DNA from: Clostridium sp. AN503 | GTDB taxonomy: Bacteria; Bacillota; Clostridia; Lachnospirales; Lachnospiraceae | Assembly: GCF_040719375.1 (NCBI RefSeq) | Contig: NZ_JBFDTP010000001.1 | Span: 1 to 64,000 of the forward strand | Length of the DNA: 64,000 nucleotides | Reading direction: 5' to 3' | Shown: piece by piece, positions 25,510 through 35,546 of the stretch | Position numbering within the stretch: position 1 is the stretch's first letter | How the letters are laid out: every line of letters starts with the position of its first letter | The notes under the pieces: model-generated | Seen by the model: the letters and a program-made list of their open reading frames with translations, nothing else | What the model was told of the DNA's origin: nothing | The model's database searches: none | Program-made: the position numbers and the translations under genes

Positions 25510-26922
25510 CTAAGATTTTGCTTGCAAATTAAACAATGCAATAATCCCCACATAAACTCCAAAATATATTGTAAATGTTATAGCCAAATTCACAAAAGCA
25601 TTAATATCAATTATTTTACGAACTACAATAACTATAAAACAAGCAACAAGCGCTGATAAAATAAATTTATAAATAGTCTTAAAATTAATACTTTTGACTA
25701 TCATTGCCTTTGCATAATATAGTTGAATACTCATTTGAGTCATTTCTGCCAGTAAAGTTGCAACTGCTGCTCCTGTACATCCCCAAACAGGCATTAAAAA
25801 TGCATTTAAAAAAATATCAACTATAGCTCCTATAACCACAGCTGTCATAAAAGCCGAATCTTTCCCATGTGGAACAAGGATTTGATTCCCTGTTATATTT
25901 GAAAATCCTGATATCACTAAAATAGGCATTATTATTTTCATGCACATTACCGCATCTATGTAATCTGCTCCACCTAAAAGCAATATACTATCCCTTGCTT
26001 CTATAATAAAAAATATTGTAAGTGGAATTGAAATAAAAAAAATTATTGATACAGATTTTTTTAAAATTCTTTTATATTCATCCGTATTCTTTTCACTTAG
26101 ATAAAAAGATAGCCTCGGCAACAATACTGCACTAATAGCATTTACTACTGATAATAACAACCACTTAATTTTTACTGCAATAGTATACAATCCGACTTCT
26201 ATATCACCACATAAAAAACCTAACATGATTGTGTCTAAATTGGTATAAACATGCACAGCTAAAATGGAAGCAAATAGTAATAGCATTGGTTTGTAATGTC
26301 TTTTGTACCTAAGCCCTTTATAAAAATGAAAAGTGACAAATTTCCGCGCATACAAAAAATTACATACATATGCACCTATTGTTGAAAATGCAGTAATAGC
26401 TGCATACATGGGATAGTCTTTTTTTTCTTTGACAAGAATAAACACTAACATTATAGAAATAGTCTTAAAAACAATGGTCCGTTTTGTAATATATTCATAT
26501 TGCTCCAAACCAGAATATAACCAGTTTAAGCCTATAGGCGCTGTAATAATTATTATAATATTGATTATATACAATATAAAATCTATTCTAAATTTTTCAA
26601 CCACAGGTATGAGAAGTAATAATGCAATCACAACACTTAACGTAGCCAAAGTATTTATAATAAGTAATTCCATTGTAACTCGATTCAACTCATCCTCATC
26701 TGCTCGAGCTTTGGCAACAGTTCTGATTCCATAAGTCGATATTCCTAATGCCCCTACCATAATTGCATAATTTGATACAGACGTAAAAAATGATACTTTT
26801 CCCATTCCTTCTGCCAAAAGGATTCTAGACACATACGGAAAAGTCACTAAGGGAAATATCATATTAGTTATAGTATAAATAATATTTAAAATAGCATTTA
26901 CTTTTATAGATTTAACTTTCAT
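25510..26922 (-). CDS. Polysaccharide flippase (Wzx, MATE/MVF-type)
   Basis: A 470-aa membrane protein with about 14 hydrophobic segments, of the polysaccharide-transporter (RfbX/Wzx) family: the N terminus has FPYVSRILLAEGMGKVSFFTS and GISTYGIRTVAKAR, typical landmarks. It would flip the lipid-linked repeat unit across the membrane. The gene overlaps the HAD-type gene upstream by four bases. It is strongly AT-rich compared with the flanking rpo and transporter genes, like the rest of the 25-34 kb cassette. Confidence 0.9.
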   Translation of the reverse strand: MKVKSIKVNAILNIIYTITNMIFPLVTFPYVSRILLAEGMGKVSFFTSVSNYAIMVGALGISTYGIRTVAKARADEDELNRVTMELLIINTLATLSVVIALLLLIPVVEKFRIDFILYIINIIIIITAPIGLNWLYSGLEQYEYITKRTIVFKTISIMLVFILVKEKKDYPMYAAITAFSTIGAYVCNFLYARKFVTFHFYKGLRYKRHYKPMLLLFASILAVHVYTNLDTIMLGFLCGDIEVGLYTIAVKIKWLLLSVVNAISAVLLPRLSFYLSEKNTDEYKRILKKSVSIIFFISIPLTIFFIIEARDSILLLGGADYIDAVMCMKIIMPILVISGFSNITGNQILVPHGKDSAFMTAVVIGAIVDIFLNAFLMPVWGCTGAAVATLLAEMTQMSIQLYYAKAMIVKSINFKTIYKFILSALVACFIVIVVRKIIDINAFVNLAITFTIYFGVYVGIIALFNLQAKS

Positions 26923-28916
26923 TGCATATCATCCTTATATAAACTATTTATAGTATATTGGATTTTTTTTATCCAATATACTATTCTGCAATACATAGCA
27001 GATAACGGTTTTAAAAATTGCAAATTATAGATTTCTGGCAGCCTATATGCATAATCAACAAAATAGAAGTCTACCTTTTTTAATTGCTCAGCCCCTATAC
27101 GCTCCCGTTCTTTTTTTTCATTTCGTGATACTTCTCCAAAATTTTCTCTGGTTTTCTCTCTAGCTATTTTTTCAACCTTCCATACTTTTGGAAAGTGTAT
27201 ACACTGCTTTCTCAATAAACAATCAACCAAAATACCATACTGCTCATATGGCAGCCACATTGTATTATCATATAATTTCAACATTTTTTTAAAGCAATCA
27301 ATTAATCTCTGTTGATATTCACGCATATAATTATACAAATTCAACTCTTCTTCTATATTATCAATAACTGCCTCAGCTATATTTTCATGGTTATATTCAT
27401 AACGTAAAACCGGCCCATGATCCGCCACAAAAATACGTTCATAGAACATATATGAACGACTAAACAAATCATAATTCAAACTTTTTTTAGGAGTATCCGT
27501 AAAAAGTATTCCGCACTTTTCATGTATATTATCAATACCAAATCTCTTCCCAACAATCCCCAAATAATATCCTCTAATCTGGTATTTACCATTCACAACT
27601 TTTTGGAGACAATCTTGAATAGTTCCTTTCCAACCAATATCAACAATGGTAATTGTATTTTGTGAATCTGCAACTGTCCCAAAGCTTCTCAAATAATCAA
27701 GAAAAATTTTTTTCTGTTCATTACGTTTTGTATCATATAATGTGATAAACCGCTCACATTTTTTTAATTTTCCTAATATAACATTCCGTGTTTTCTCTGA
27801 AAGAATTTCATTTGTTCCAATTCCACATTCAGAGTAAATTTCTGCAGCCTCATCATTACTAAATGATAAATTATTTAAAAAATCGCTTACAGTAAGATGC
27901 TGAAACTGACGGAAGATACTTTGAAATGTTTCTATCTCAATATCATTAAGAGATGGTAATAAAATAGATTTACGTGAAATATACAAATATTCTGTTTCAA
28001 TTTTTTTACCATTTAGTGAACTTTGATAAATATCAAATAGCATTTTTATTAACTGCCCTTCTCGTGAAAAGAAAAAAACTTTAGGTATATCCAAAGCAAT
28101 TAACTCTAAGTAAAGCTTACTAATAAAATACAGAATTTCTGGTACATATCCACTCAGAGGAGACCACACAGGATTTGAAAAGGCAAGTTTAAAATATTTT
28201 TTTTTCAATTCTTTGGTGTCCAGCATTTGTGGAATATACCTATCACATTGCTTCCAAACAGAATATATTCCCATCTTTTTAGGAATTTCAAAGTCTGATT
28301 TCTTATTATCTCCTACCATTAAAAGCTCATCCGGGCTAATTTTCAAATTACTACAAATATACTCATATAGATTCCCCGTTGATTTTCTTAAGCCTATTTC
28401 ACTTGATATAAATATATCTGAAATATACTGTTCGATATCAAGAAAAGCGCATAATTTCTCAACTATAATTTTATCTGAGTAAAAATCTGAAATTATAATA
28501 ATCCTTTTATTATGTTTAAGAACTTCTTTAAAAACGGACATTATATTCTCATCCAAAGATATATGTGAACACTCTATACTAATTTCAGCTTGTATTGAAA
28601 TATCTAAAAAGCTTAAAAAATCCACATTTAAACACAATTTCTCTAGTGTTTTTTTTATTAGTAAACCATATGGTAATTCCTCCTTTCCAGATTTCTGTTT
28701 TTCATCCCTCTCAACTTGCTTTCTTGCTATATAAAGCTCAGAAGGTGAAATTTGATATTTCAAATAACATGCGCAATATTTTGCCCACTCACATAAAATA
28801 AGTTCAGGATTACAATCTCGATGAACTATTGTATCAAAATAATCAAAAGCTACTATCTTAATACTCCCATTATCCAGAATTCTAATGAAGTCAGTGATAA
28901 ATTTATTTTTTGCCAT
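26919..28916 (-). CDS. HAD-superfamily protein of polysaccharide loci (COG5610-like)
   Basis: A 665-aa protein. Residues about 20-230 are a HAD hydrolase domain: nucleophile motif FDYFDTIVHR, motif II IIISDFYSDK, and motif IV MVGDNKKSDFEIP. The remaining 400 residues contain FFFSREGQLIK and ITIVDIGWKGTIQ, features of a long HAD family (COG5610) found in capsule and O-antigen loci. I start it at the ATG with GAGGT nine bases upstream; a GTG two codons earlier is less well placed. It might remove phosphate from a sugar phosphate or nucleotide intermediate, or modify the glycan; the large C-terminal part has no assigned role. Confidence 0.75.
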   Translation of the reverse strand: MAKNKFITDFIRILDNGSIKIVAFDYFDTIVHRDCNPELILCEWAKYCACYLKYQISPSELYIARKQVERDEKQKSGKEELPYGLLIKKTLEKLCLNVDFLSFLDISIQAEISIECSHISLDENIMSVFKEVLKHNKRIIIISDFYSDKIIVEKLCAFLDIEQYISDIFISSEIGLRKSTGNLYEYICSNLKISPDELLMVGDNKKSDFEIPKKMGIYSVWKQCDRYIPQMLDTKELKKKYFKLAFSNPVWSPLSGYVPEILYFISKLYLELIALDIPKVFFFSREGQLIKMLFDIYQSSLNGKKIETEYLYISRKSILLPSLNDIEIETFQSIFRQFQHLTVSDFLNNLSFSNDEAAEIYSECGIGTNEILSEKTRNVILGKLKKCERFITLYDTKRNEQKKIFLDYLRSFGTVADSQNTITIVDIGWKGTIQDCLQKVVNGKYQIRGYYLGIVGKRFGIDNIHEKCGILFTDTPKKSLNYDLFSRSYMFYERIFVADHGPVLRYEYNHENIAEAVIDNIEEELNLYNYMREYQQRLIDCFKKMLKLYDNTMWLPYEQYGILVDCLLRKQCIHFPKVWKVEKIAREKTRENFGEVSRNEKKERERIGAEQLKKVDFYFVDYAYRLPEIYNLQFLKPLSAMYCRIVYWIKKIQYTINSLYKDDMQ

Positions 28917-28949
28917 ATACACATTACCTCAATCTTTCTAATACTTGCT

Positions 28950-30296
28950 CTACAGTCTAAAATGTATCTTCTTAAGTATACTCATTGCTTTTACCAAGAC
29001 CCACCAAAAGAAAATTCGTTCAACAAAAGTGATTGTAATAGCTTCATAAAATTTATTTGAAAAAAAAGTAAATGCCATTGCAAAAAACAAATAGGCATAT
29101 ATTAATAATTCAAAAGAAACACTCATTGTATTTCTATATATAAACTTTTTCATTTTTATTTTTTCATATAAGTATTGGAGGAAAAAAGCTATAAACCCAT
29201 TACAAAAAATGATTCCTACATAACCAAAATCATTATAATAGTCTTTAAAAGCTGTATAAACATTTCCTAAATTATATCCATTCAAATACGTGTATTCAAC
29301 ATTGATCGTTTTCTTTTCTATTATCCAACCCACTTTTTCTGACACCCATTGGATCTGTGTTTGAAAAGTATCTCCTCCCCACAAATCGTTTCTTTTATAT
29401 CCAGTCTCCAAAAATATATCTAAATTTTTTATAGGTGCACCTATATAAACAGACAGATAATCATTTAAAGCCAAAGAATTGTCTCTACCAATTAAACCTG
29501 CTATTGTTTCAAACAACAGCAGTAACACTACTAAAATCAAAAGGATTTTTACTAAAGTTTTAAATTTCTTGGCTTTAGATAATTGATTCTTATTAAGTAT
29601 AATAATATAAATAATTATGATTGAAACAAACATTTGCAGACTATTGCCACGTGAACCTGTTAATATGCCAGACGCGCAACTAACCACAAAATTCATTACA
29701 ACTAGTCTATCAATTTTCTTAAAGTAACAGAAATTATAAACTATTATATAACCCCAGATATATCCGCTTGCAGTCGTAAATAAAAAGAAATAAGTAATTA
29801 ATTTTGGAAATTTCAATTCCAATGTTGTGTTTTTTATTAGATGTTGATACATTGCTATTGATGCCGCAATATTTCCATTAGATACATATTTTGTAGTTAA
29901 AAAATATATTTGATTTATAACCAATAGTGCAACTATAATTTGTATAACTAAAAAAACGCTACAAAATATTTTTGAACATTTATAATATGATGGCCTAATT
30001 TCTTCCATTTTTTTTGCATATTTATTAAACCGGACTTTTGTCCTTGAATTTTTATATAGCCACTGCGCCAAAACGGAAAAAAGCAAAAAAGAAAATACAC
30101 TTAAGCATATTACAAAAACCGTATTGCCAGATAAACCAGTATCCCACTTATAGAGATTAAAAGTACAATCCATAGCAGCTACACAAAGGGCTGCATTAAA
30201 AATAAATGATGGAGCAATATAATCCCTGTTAAATATAATATAATTAATCCCCAACAATATTAATAATATTAAGCACAAAAATAATCCCATTAACAT
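28950..30296 (-). CDS. Polysaccharide repeat-unit polymerase (Wzy-like)
   Basis: A 448-aa membrane protein with about 11-12 hydrophobic segments and a large loop in the second half (containing GRDNSLALNDYLSVYIGAPIKNLD), the layout of O-antigen/oligosaccharide repeat-unit polymerases. The stretch GSRGNSLQMF is typical of this type. ATG with GGGAG eight bases upstream. Together with the Wzx-like flippase and CpsC/CpsD proteins it defines a Wzx/Wzy-dependent pathway. Confidence 0.82.
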   Translation of the reverse strand: MLMGLFLCLILLILLGINYIIFNRDYIAPSFIFNAALCVAAMDCTFNLYKWDTGLSGNTVFVICLSVFSFLLFSVLAQWLYKNSRTKVRFNKYAKKMEEIRPSYYKCSKIFCSVFLVIQIIVALLVINQIYFLTTKYVSNGNIAASIAMYQHLIKNTTLELKFPKLITYFFLFTTASGYIWGYIIVYNFCYFKKIDRLVVMNFVVSCASGILTGSRGNSLQMFVSIIIIYIIILNKNQLSKAKKFKTLVKILLILVVLLLLFETIAGLIGRDNSLALNDYLSVYIGAPIKNLDIFLETGYKRNDLWGGDTFQTQIQWVSEKVGWIIEKKTINVEYTYLNGYNLGNVYTAFKDYYNDFGYVGIIFCNGFIAFFLQYLYEKIKMKKFIYRNTMSVSFELLIYAYLFFAMAFTFFSNKFYEAITITFVERIFFWWVLVKAMSILKKIHFRL

Positions 30297-30339
30297 CTGG
30301 CAATCTCCCTTTGAAAATAAACCTACAAATTATCCATTT

Positions 30340-31326
30340 TTATTTCAATACCACATCCAACATATTTACAGGACTAAATTCTTCATTATAATGATAATCT
30401 ACATCCACACTTTCTAAAATCCATTCAATGTCAATATCTCTAACATTTTGAAATACTCGCATATATCTTTCATCAAAAAATGGGAAATTCCTTATATAAG
30501 GATTATTTGATAATAATTTCTTATTATAGCATACAGCCTCATAATACCTAAGGCTAGGACCATACTGCTCTTTTTGAAGAATTTCAAGAATTACCTTTGT
30601 TCCTAAAACACCAGCTATAATTTTATCGTATGGTAAAAGTTCACCTGAAATATAACGAATTTTGTCACTATGGATTTTCCGCATTAATTTCCTGATACCT
30701 GTTATACGCACTATAAATTCTGTATTAACACTTGCATAAAGTAATTTATTAAAAACAGATATAATCAGTTCCCCTCTATTTCCTTTTATGCTTCCAACAA
30801 AATAAACATCTGAAATGTTTCTATTTTCTTTTGATCGCATTTTAAATTTTGAGTAATAGCAGCATCCTAAATATTTAAAATTAAATTTTTCTGCATCCAA
30901 TGGATCAAATGTATAAATGTCATCCCAATGTAATTTTTTTATAAGAGGTTTAGCTTCCATCATCGAAATCGACTGGGCATTCATTGAATTTATAAGTACC
31001 AGTACTCCTCTAACATTAGGTTTTGAAAAAAGGTCATTCATAGTATTTATATTAATAGCTTTTAGTGCCGAATCAATTATTATAATGCAATATTCTTTAT
31101 TTTTATCTATTGACATACATATGGGCATAAACCATTTGCTTTGTCCAGGAATATGCAAAAACCGATTAAGGGTCCAACTTTGATATAGACGAGAAAAGCC
31201 TTTAACCAGCTTATTTTTTAAAGATTTTTTTTTTGCTACTATCAATTCAACATTCTGATTACCTTTTAAATCATTAAAAAGCCCCATATGCTCATGTGCT
31301 TCTGAATAAATAATTACGTAGTTCAT
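30340..31326 (-). CDS. Putative glycosyltransferase of the exopolysaccharide cassette
   Basis: A 328-aa soluble protein, AT-rich gene. No named family is certain. The stretch DDIYTFDPLDAEKFNFKYLG, followed by SDVYFVGSIKGNRGELI and the late KEQYGPSLRYYEAVCYNKKL, resembles GT-B-like glycosyltransferases of polysaccharide loci in which the C-terminal half binds the nucleotide sugar. I start it at the ATG (MNYVIIYSEA); a GTG five codons upstream is also open. Position between polymerase and nucleotidyltransferase genes supports a transferase role. Confidence 0.6.
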   Translation of the reverse strand: MNYVIIYSEAHEHMGLFNDLKGNQNVELIVAKKKSLKNKLVKGFSRLYQSWTLNRFLHIPGQSKWFMPICMSIDKNKEYCIIIIDSALKAININTMNDLFSKPNVRGVLVLINSMNAQSISMMEAKPLIKKLHWDDIYTFDPLDAEKFNFKYLGCCYYSKFKMRSKENRNISDVYFVGSIKGNRGELIISVFNKLLYASVNTEFIVRITGIRKLMRKIHSDKIRYISGELLPYDKIIAGVLGTKVILEILQKEQYGPSLRYYEAVCYNKKLLSNNPYIRNFPFFDERYMRVFQNVRDIDIEWILESVDVDYHYNEEFSPVNMLDVVLK

Positions 31327-31370
31327 ATAATAGTCTCTCACCTTTCCAATTTCATTACATTCATAATCAT

Positions 31371-31799
31371 CTATTCTTTCACTTTTAATTTTTCTTTTCC
31401 ACGTAAATCTGTTGAAGTTATACCGTCTGTATGGGGAAGAAAAATTAAATCTACTCCTAATTTTTCTAACTCAATTCTTGTTCTTTCCCATCTGAGATTT
31501 CCTTTCCAATCACTTCCAATAAATATTACATCAAACCCTAATTCTTTATAAACCACAGTCTTGTCGAGTGTATCCACAATAATAGCTTGATCTACAGAAC
31601 GTATATTTTCCACAATTTTGCAACGATTGTTCTCACTTATAACAGGAGTTTTATTTTTATATTCTCTGACAAGCCTGTCAGAATTAATTCCCACAATTAG
31701 GTACTCACAATACTTTTTTGCATTATTTATTAAATTTAAATGACCAACATGAAACATGTCATAAACACCTTGTGTATATCCGACTTTATACTTTTTCAT
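31371..31799 (-). CDS. TagD-like glycerol-3-phosphate cytidylyltransferase family enzyme
   Basis: A 142-aa cytidylyltransferase-fold enzyme. The nucleotide motif HxGH is in GVYDMFHVGHLNLI (about residues 11-24), and the second motif GITSTDLRG near the C terminus corresponds to the ISTTxxR motif. It would make CDP-glycerol or a related CDP-activated alcohol from the phosphate and CTP. ATG with GGGGAG upstream. It neighbours the LicD gene, suggesting a pair that activates and transfers a phospho-alcohol onto the polysaccharide. Confidence 0.88.
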   Translation of the reverse strand: MKKYKVGYTQGVYDMFHVGHLNLINNAKKYCEYLIVGINSDRLVREYKNKTPVISENNRCKIVENIRSVDQAIIVDTLDKTVVYKELGFDVIFIGSDWKGNLRWERTRIELEKLGVDLIFLPHTDGITSTDLRGKEKLKVKE

Positions 31800-31872
31800 C
31801 TTCTCCCCTTCACACATAGCCGCAAATAAAACTATATGCCGAATCTTTAATATTCCTCACATAATCTTTCCA

Positions 31873-32709
31873 TTAGTTATTAATTACTTTATGCCCATTT
31901 AATTCAATAATCCTAAAATGGATTTTTCTTGATTTTTCTGGTGGAAGCTCTAAATAGTCTCCATACATTTGTCTAAGATAATCATCATATTTTTCAGGTC
32001 CACGTAACTGGATATCTTCAAAGGCATACATTGCACCATGCCCAAAATAACTTTTAGGAACAATCTGCTTCGTTCTATATGCCCCCATTAGGCAACCAAT
32101 ATTATTTGAGTTTTCTACTTTATACTTTCTCATTAATTTGTCAATTTTACATTTTTGCTTATATGGATCAAATATTTTTTCTATAGGTAACTTTTCCATA
32201 AAGTTCAGAAATATTTTCTCACAAATTTCTCTTTTTCTAGAACGATCTATAGAGTTTTTATAACACAGCGACATTATCGCACGATGATACATAATTCTTA
32301 AAAAATACAAGTTACGCAGCCATACATAATTAGGTGTTCCATCTAAAGGGAATATATCAATAGACGCATTAGTATATTTGCTCTCATCATCTATTCGAAT
32401 TTCTACTACTTTTGTATTAATATTTCTTATTCTAGTAATGTAATAATGGTATGACTTGTCTGTTCTATAGTTGATGATTTGCAAATATTCTGGTAACAAG
32501 TCAGGTGCAATTTCCAAAAATTTTTCATAATCATCTCTTGGCATTGCTAAATCAATATCATCATCCCAGGGGATAAATCCTTGATGCCTGACTGCACCAA
32601 GTAAAGTTCCGCCTGACATATAATAAATTAAATTATTATCATCACATACTTTTATAACTTCTTTTACAATATTTAAATCCACTTTATGTAATAATTCTAT
32701 ATTTTCCAT
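31873..32709 (-). CDS. LicD-family phosphotransferase
   Basis: A 278-aa protein of the LicD family, nucleotidyltransferase-like enzymes that transfer phosphocholine or another phospho-alcohol from a CDP donor to a glycan. Key motif: GGTLLGAVRHQGFIPWDDD followed by IDLAMPRDDYEKF (about residues 33-65), giving the metal-binding Asp pairs. The start ATG is preceded by AGGTGA. No choline kinase (LicA) or LicC is present, and the adjacent activating enzyme is TagD-like, so glycerol phosphate is a more likely group than phosphocholine. Confidence 0.9.
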   Translation of the reverse strand: MENIELLHKVDLNIVKEVIKVCDDNNLIYYMSGGTLLGAVRHQGFIPWDDDIDLAMPRDDYEKFLEIAPDLLPEYLQIINYRTDKSYHYYITRIRNINTKVVEIRIDDESKYTNASIDIFPLDGTPNYVWLRNLYFLRIMYHRAIMSLCYKNSIDRSRKREICEKIFLNFMEKLPIEKIFDPYKQKCKIDKLMRKYKVENSNNIGCLMGAYRTKQIVPKSYFGHGAMYAFEDIQLRGPEKYDDYLRQMYGDYLELPPEKSRKIHFRIIELNGHKVINN

Positions 32710-32830
32710 AACCTATCACCTGTATAATTTTTAAACTTTCCTGGATATATCAACCATTAATCTCTAACAAAAAACATTACAATGGATAATGCAACATGCC
32801 TAACAACAACTCAACATACTTTTCTTTTTA

Positions 32831-33994
32831 CTACTCTCCTTCTACAATTCGGAATACTTTCTCATACAAATCTGCAATATACTCCCACGTATATTTATCT
32901 TCAATTCTTTTTCGTGCTTTTTTCCCTAACATTAATATATCATTTGCTCCCATTGCTTCTACATTATCAATCAGTCTAGCAAGATTTCCATTATTCTTAT
33001 TCCAATACAATGCTGCATCGCCTGCAACTTCTCGGTTAAACCCAACATCAAGTAATAAATTCAAATTCGTACTCCCTAAAGCCTCAAGCAATGAAGGATT
33101 GGTTCCTCCCACTTCATGTCCATGAAAATATCCATAAGCATTTTCTCTGATTTTTTTCAACAACTCTTGATCATAAACCGCGCCCACAAATTTGATACGT
33201 TTATCTTTTTTAAAATGCAAATTCTGCTCCAATTTCTCCAAAAACTTATTATTGGCTGTAGTAATAATAACAAAATCTTTTGCGCTTCTGCTTTGCATAA
33301 ATTCGCGAATCATAGTTTCAAAATTATTCTCTGGAACAAATCTACCAACAACCAAATAATATGTCTTGGGTTTAATTTCTTTTTCTACATACCAATCTAC
33401 TATCTTTTTATCATCATCTGCTAAAGCACTCTGCTCTATTTCTGCTCCATATGCAATGAAAATTGTTCTTGGTTTAAGATCTTTGTATGTTTGTTGAATA
33501 TATTTTTCAATATTTTTACTGTCGCAAATAATTAAATCTGCATGCTTTACCATAAGTCGTTCTGAAAATTTCCAGTATCTTCTCACTGGCAAACTCCACT
33601 TTGTTCTCATCCATTCATGACCATCTGGATTCACATATATTTTCCCACCCAATTCATGTATCTTTTTCTGAAAACAGCCTATAAATGGTCCAATACGACA
33701 CGCTAAAATATAAACTATTGGGTTTTCTATATTATTTCTTTTTATATATTTCACACAATAGTTTATTGCTTCTATGTCATAAAAAATAGCTTGCGCTGGA
33801 CCAATCTCTGGCACCTTAATCTGAAAACAATGAGCTTTATGATATTCAAACTCTTTTGAAACAGATCCTTTCCAGGCTATATGGTATTTAATATTTTTAT
33901 TATTCTGATGGTATTCAGTTAATTTATCCAAAAAAGTTTCATAACCACCATAATTTCCGCATCCCTTACTTCCGATGCAAAATACATGCTGCAT
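32831..33994 (-). CDS. Glycosyltransferase family 4-type (rhamnosyltransferase-like, DUF1972)
   Basis: A 387-aa GT-B glycosyltransferase. The N terminus HVFCIGSKGCGNYGGYETFLD is the DUF1972 pattern seen in RgpA/CpsT-like rhamnosyltransferases; the donor-binding region is FHGHEVGGTNPSLLEALG with the conserved E-x7-E type arrangement. It follows the initiating sugar transferase gene by 27 bp and probably adds the second sugar of the repeat unit. It marks the start of the AT-rich part of the locus. Confidence 0.85.
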   Translation of the reverse strand: MQHVFCIGSKGCGNYGGYETFLDKLTEYHQNNKNIKYHIAWKGSVSKEFEYHKAHCFQIKVPEIGPAQAIFYDIEAINYCVKYIKRNNIENPIVYILACRIGPFIGCFQKKIHELGGKIYVNPDGHEWMRTKWSLPVRRYWKFSERLMVKHADLIICDSKNIEKYIQQTYKDLKPRTIFIAYGAEIEQSALADDDKKIVDWYVEKEIKPKTYYLVVGRFVPENNFETMIREFMQSRSAKDFVIITTANNKFLEKLEQNLHFKKDKRIKFVGAVYDQELLKKIRENAYGYFHGHEVGGTNPSLLEALGSTNLNLLLDVGFNREVAGDAALYWNKNNGNLARLIDNVEAMGANDILMLGKKARKRIEDKYTWEYIADLYEKVFRIVEGE

Positions 33995-34021
33995 ATCTTT
34001 TCTCTCCCCCTCTATACTTTT

Positions 34022-35461
34022 TCACACTGCCCCATCTCTCCCCGCCACAACTAACACCGTCTTACAAAGTATCTTCAGATCCAGCCCGAAGCTCCAACTG
34101 GTAATATACTCCTTATCCAGCCGCACCACTTCCTCAAAGTCCGTGATCTGGCTACGTCCGCTCACCTGCCACATTCCGGTGATACCGGGTTTGATGGCAA
34201 GCCGCACCCTGTGGTGCAGATCATATTTTTCCCATTCATCTACTGTCGGCGGTCTGGTGCCTACCAGACTCATATCGCCTTTTAACACATTCCAGAACTG
34301 CGGAAACTCGTCAATGGAAGTCTTGCGGATCAATGCTCCGATCCCATGGTCTCCGCCGATGATACGCGGGTCATGATCCAGTTTAAACATCATGCCGTCG
34401 CTCACCCGGTTCTGTTCCATCAGTTCTTTTTTTCGTTCTTCTGCATCCAGATACATGCTTCGGAACTTATAAAGCTTAAATTTTCTCCCATTTTTTCCAA
34501 CTCGTATCTGTGAGAAAAAAATCGGTCCTGGTGACTGTATGTATATCATTGGCGCTACAAAAAGAAACAGCCCTGCCGTGATCAGGCATCCAACGATTCC
34601 ACCCAGGATGTCCAATGTCCGCTTGTAAAACACTTCCTTTAAAGAAGCCATATTTACGCAGCTGGTCAACACCGTATAGGGTCCTAACCGCTCCACCGCT
34701 TGTTTTTGCCCACTCAGTTCCGACATCAATAATAGCTTCAGATGGACTGTGACACCCATCTGTATAAATTCATTCATCAGTTCTTCCGGCAATTCGATTT
34801 CCTTCGGCAGATTGACAAACACCTCGTCCACCCATTCCCGGCAAACATATTCTAATACCGTGCTGCGGTCAGCAACGATCTTTACTCCACTCACTTCAGT
34901 TCCTGTCCGGCTGCCATCCCCATCGATCAGAGCGATCCCGGTCACCCGGAAGCTTCTATACTGGCTGCTGCGGATATTCTCAACCACGGTGTCTACCATC
35001 GCGTCAGACGTCAGGATCAGCAGCGACCTGCCATTTTTCCCGTCAATACCCCATTTCTTTAAACATTTCTTCCAGATAATCCTGCCCACATAACTGAACA
35101 AGATGTAAATGGCTCCCATGAACACCATGGTAAGCCTGGAATATGCATCGCCTTCCTGTACAATAAAAAGATAAAAAGAAGATATTAACACAATCAGTCC
35201 CACATGTTTTACTGTGGCTGCAAATTCCTGGTAAAATCCTCTTTTTAAGATATTTTTAAAACTGTTGCTGAAAAAAGTTACTAAAAGCCAGGAACATTCC
35301 AGTACCAGAAACATTCTCCGGTACAGTGGATTTTCTATCATATGTCCCACATTCCCGTGGCGAATCCCATATGCCGCCACAAACGCCACAAACAGGCACA
35401 GTACGTCCAGCAGCATAAAATCCAAATGCTTTGCCCAGCCTTTATTTGCTTTCCGATACAT
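34022..35461 (-). CDS. Polyprenyl-phosphate sugar-1-phosphate transferase (WbaP/CpsE type)
   Basis: A 479-aa membrane enzyme that starts repeat-unit synthesis by moving a sugar phosphate onto undecaprenyl phosphate. Four or five N-terminal membrane segments, a Rossmann-like middle (RSLLILTSDAMVDT), then the catalytic domain: FYKRTLDILGGIVG, KLYKFRSMYLDAEERK, DEFPQFWNVLKGDMSLVG and TRPP. ATG with GGGAG upstream. An intrinsic terminator stands between this gene and the CpsBCD-LCP block, so its expression may need readthrough or its own promoter. Confidence 0.92.
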   Translation of the reverse strand: MYRKANKGWAKHLDFMLLDVLCLFVAFVAAYGIRHGNVGHMIENPLYRRMFLVLECSWLLVTFFSNSFKNILKRGFYQEFAATVKHVGLIVLISSFYLFIVQEGDAYSRLTMVFMGAIYILFSYVGRIIWKKCLKKWGIDGKNGRSLLILTSDAMVDTVVENIRSSQYRSFRVTGIALIDGDGSRTGTEVSGVKIVADRSTVLEYVCREWVDEVFVNLPKEIELPEELMNEFIQMGVTVHLKLLLMSELSGQKQAVERLGPYTVLTSCVNMASLKEVFYKRTLDILGGIVGCLITAGLFLFVAPMIYIQSPGPIFFSQIRVGKNGRKFKLYKFRSMYLDAEERKKELMEQNRVSDGMMFKLDHDPRIIGGDHGIGALIRKTSIDEFPQFWNVLKGDMSLVGTRPPTVDEWEKYDLHHRVRLAIKPGITGMWQVSGRSQITDFEEVVRLDKEYITSWSFGLDLKILCKTVLVVAGRDGAV

Positions 35462-35546
35462 ACTCTCACCACTCCCTGGAACTTATCCTTAGTTTCCCAC
35501 CTGAATACAGACCGTTTTATTCGCCTGTATCCTTCCCTGCTTCTCT

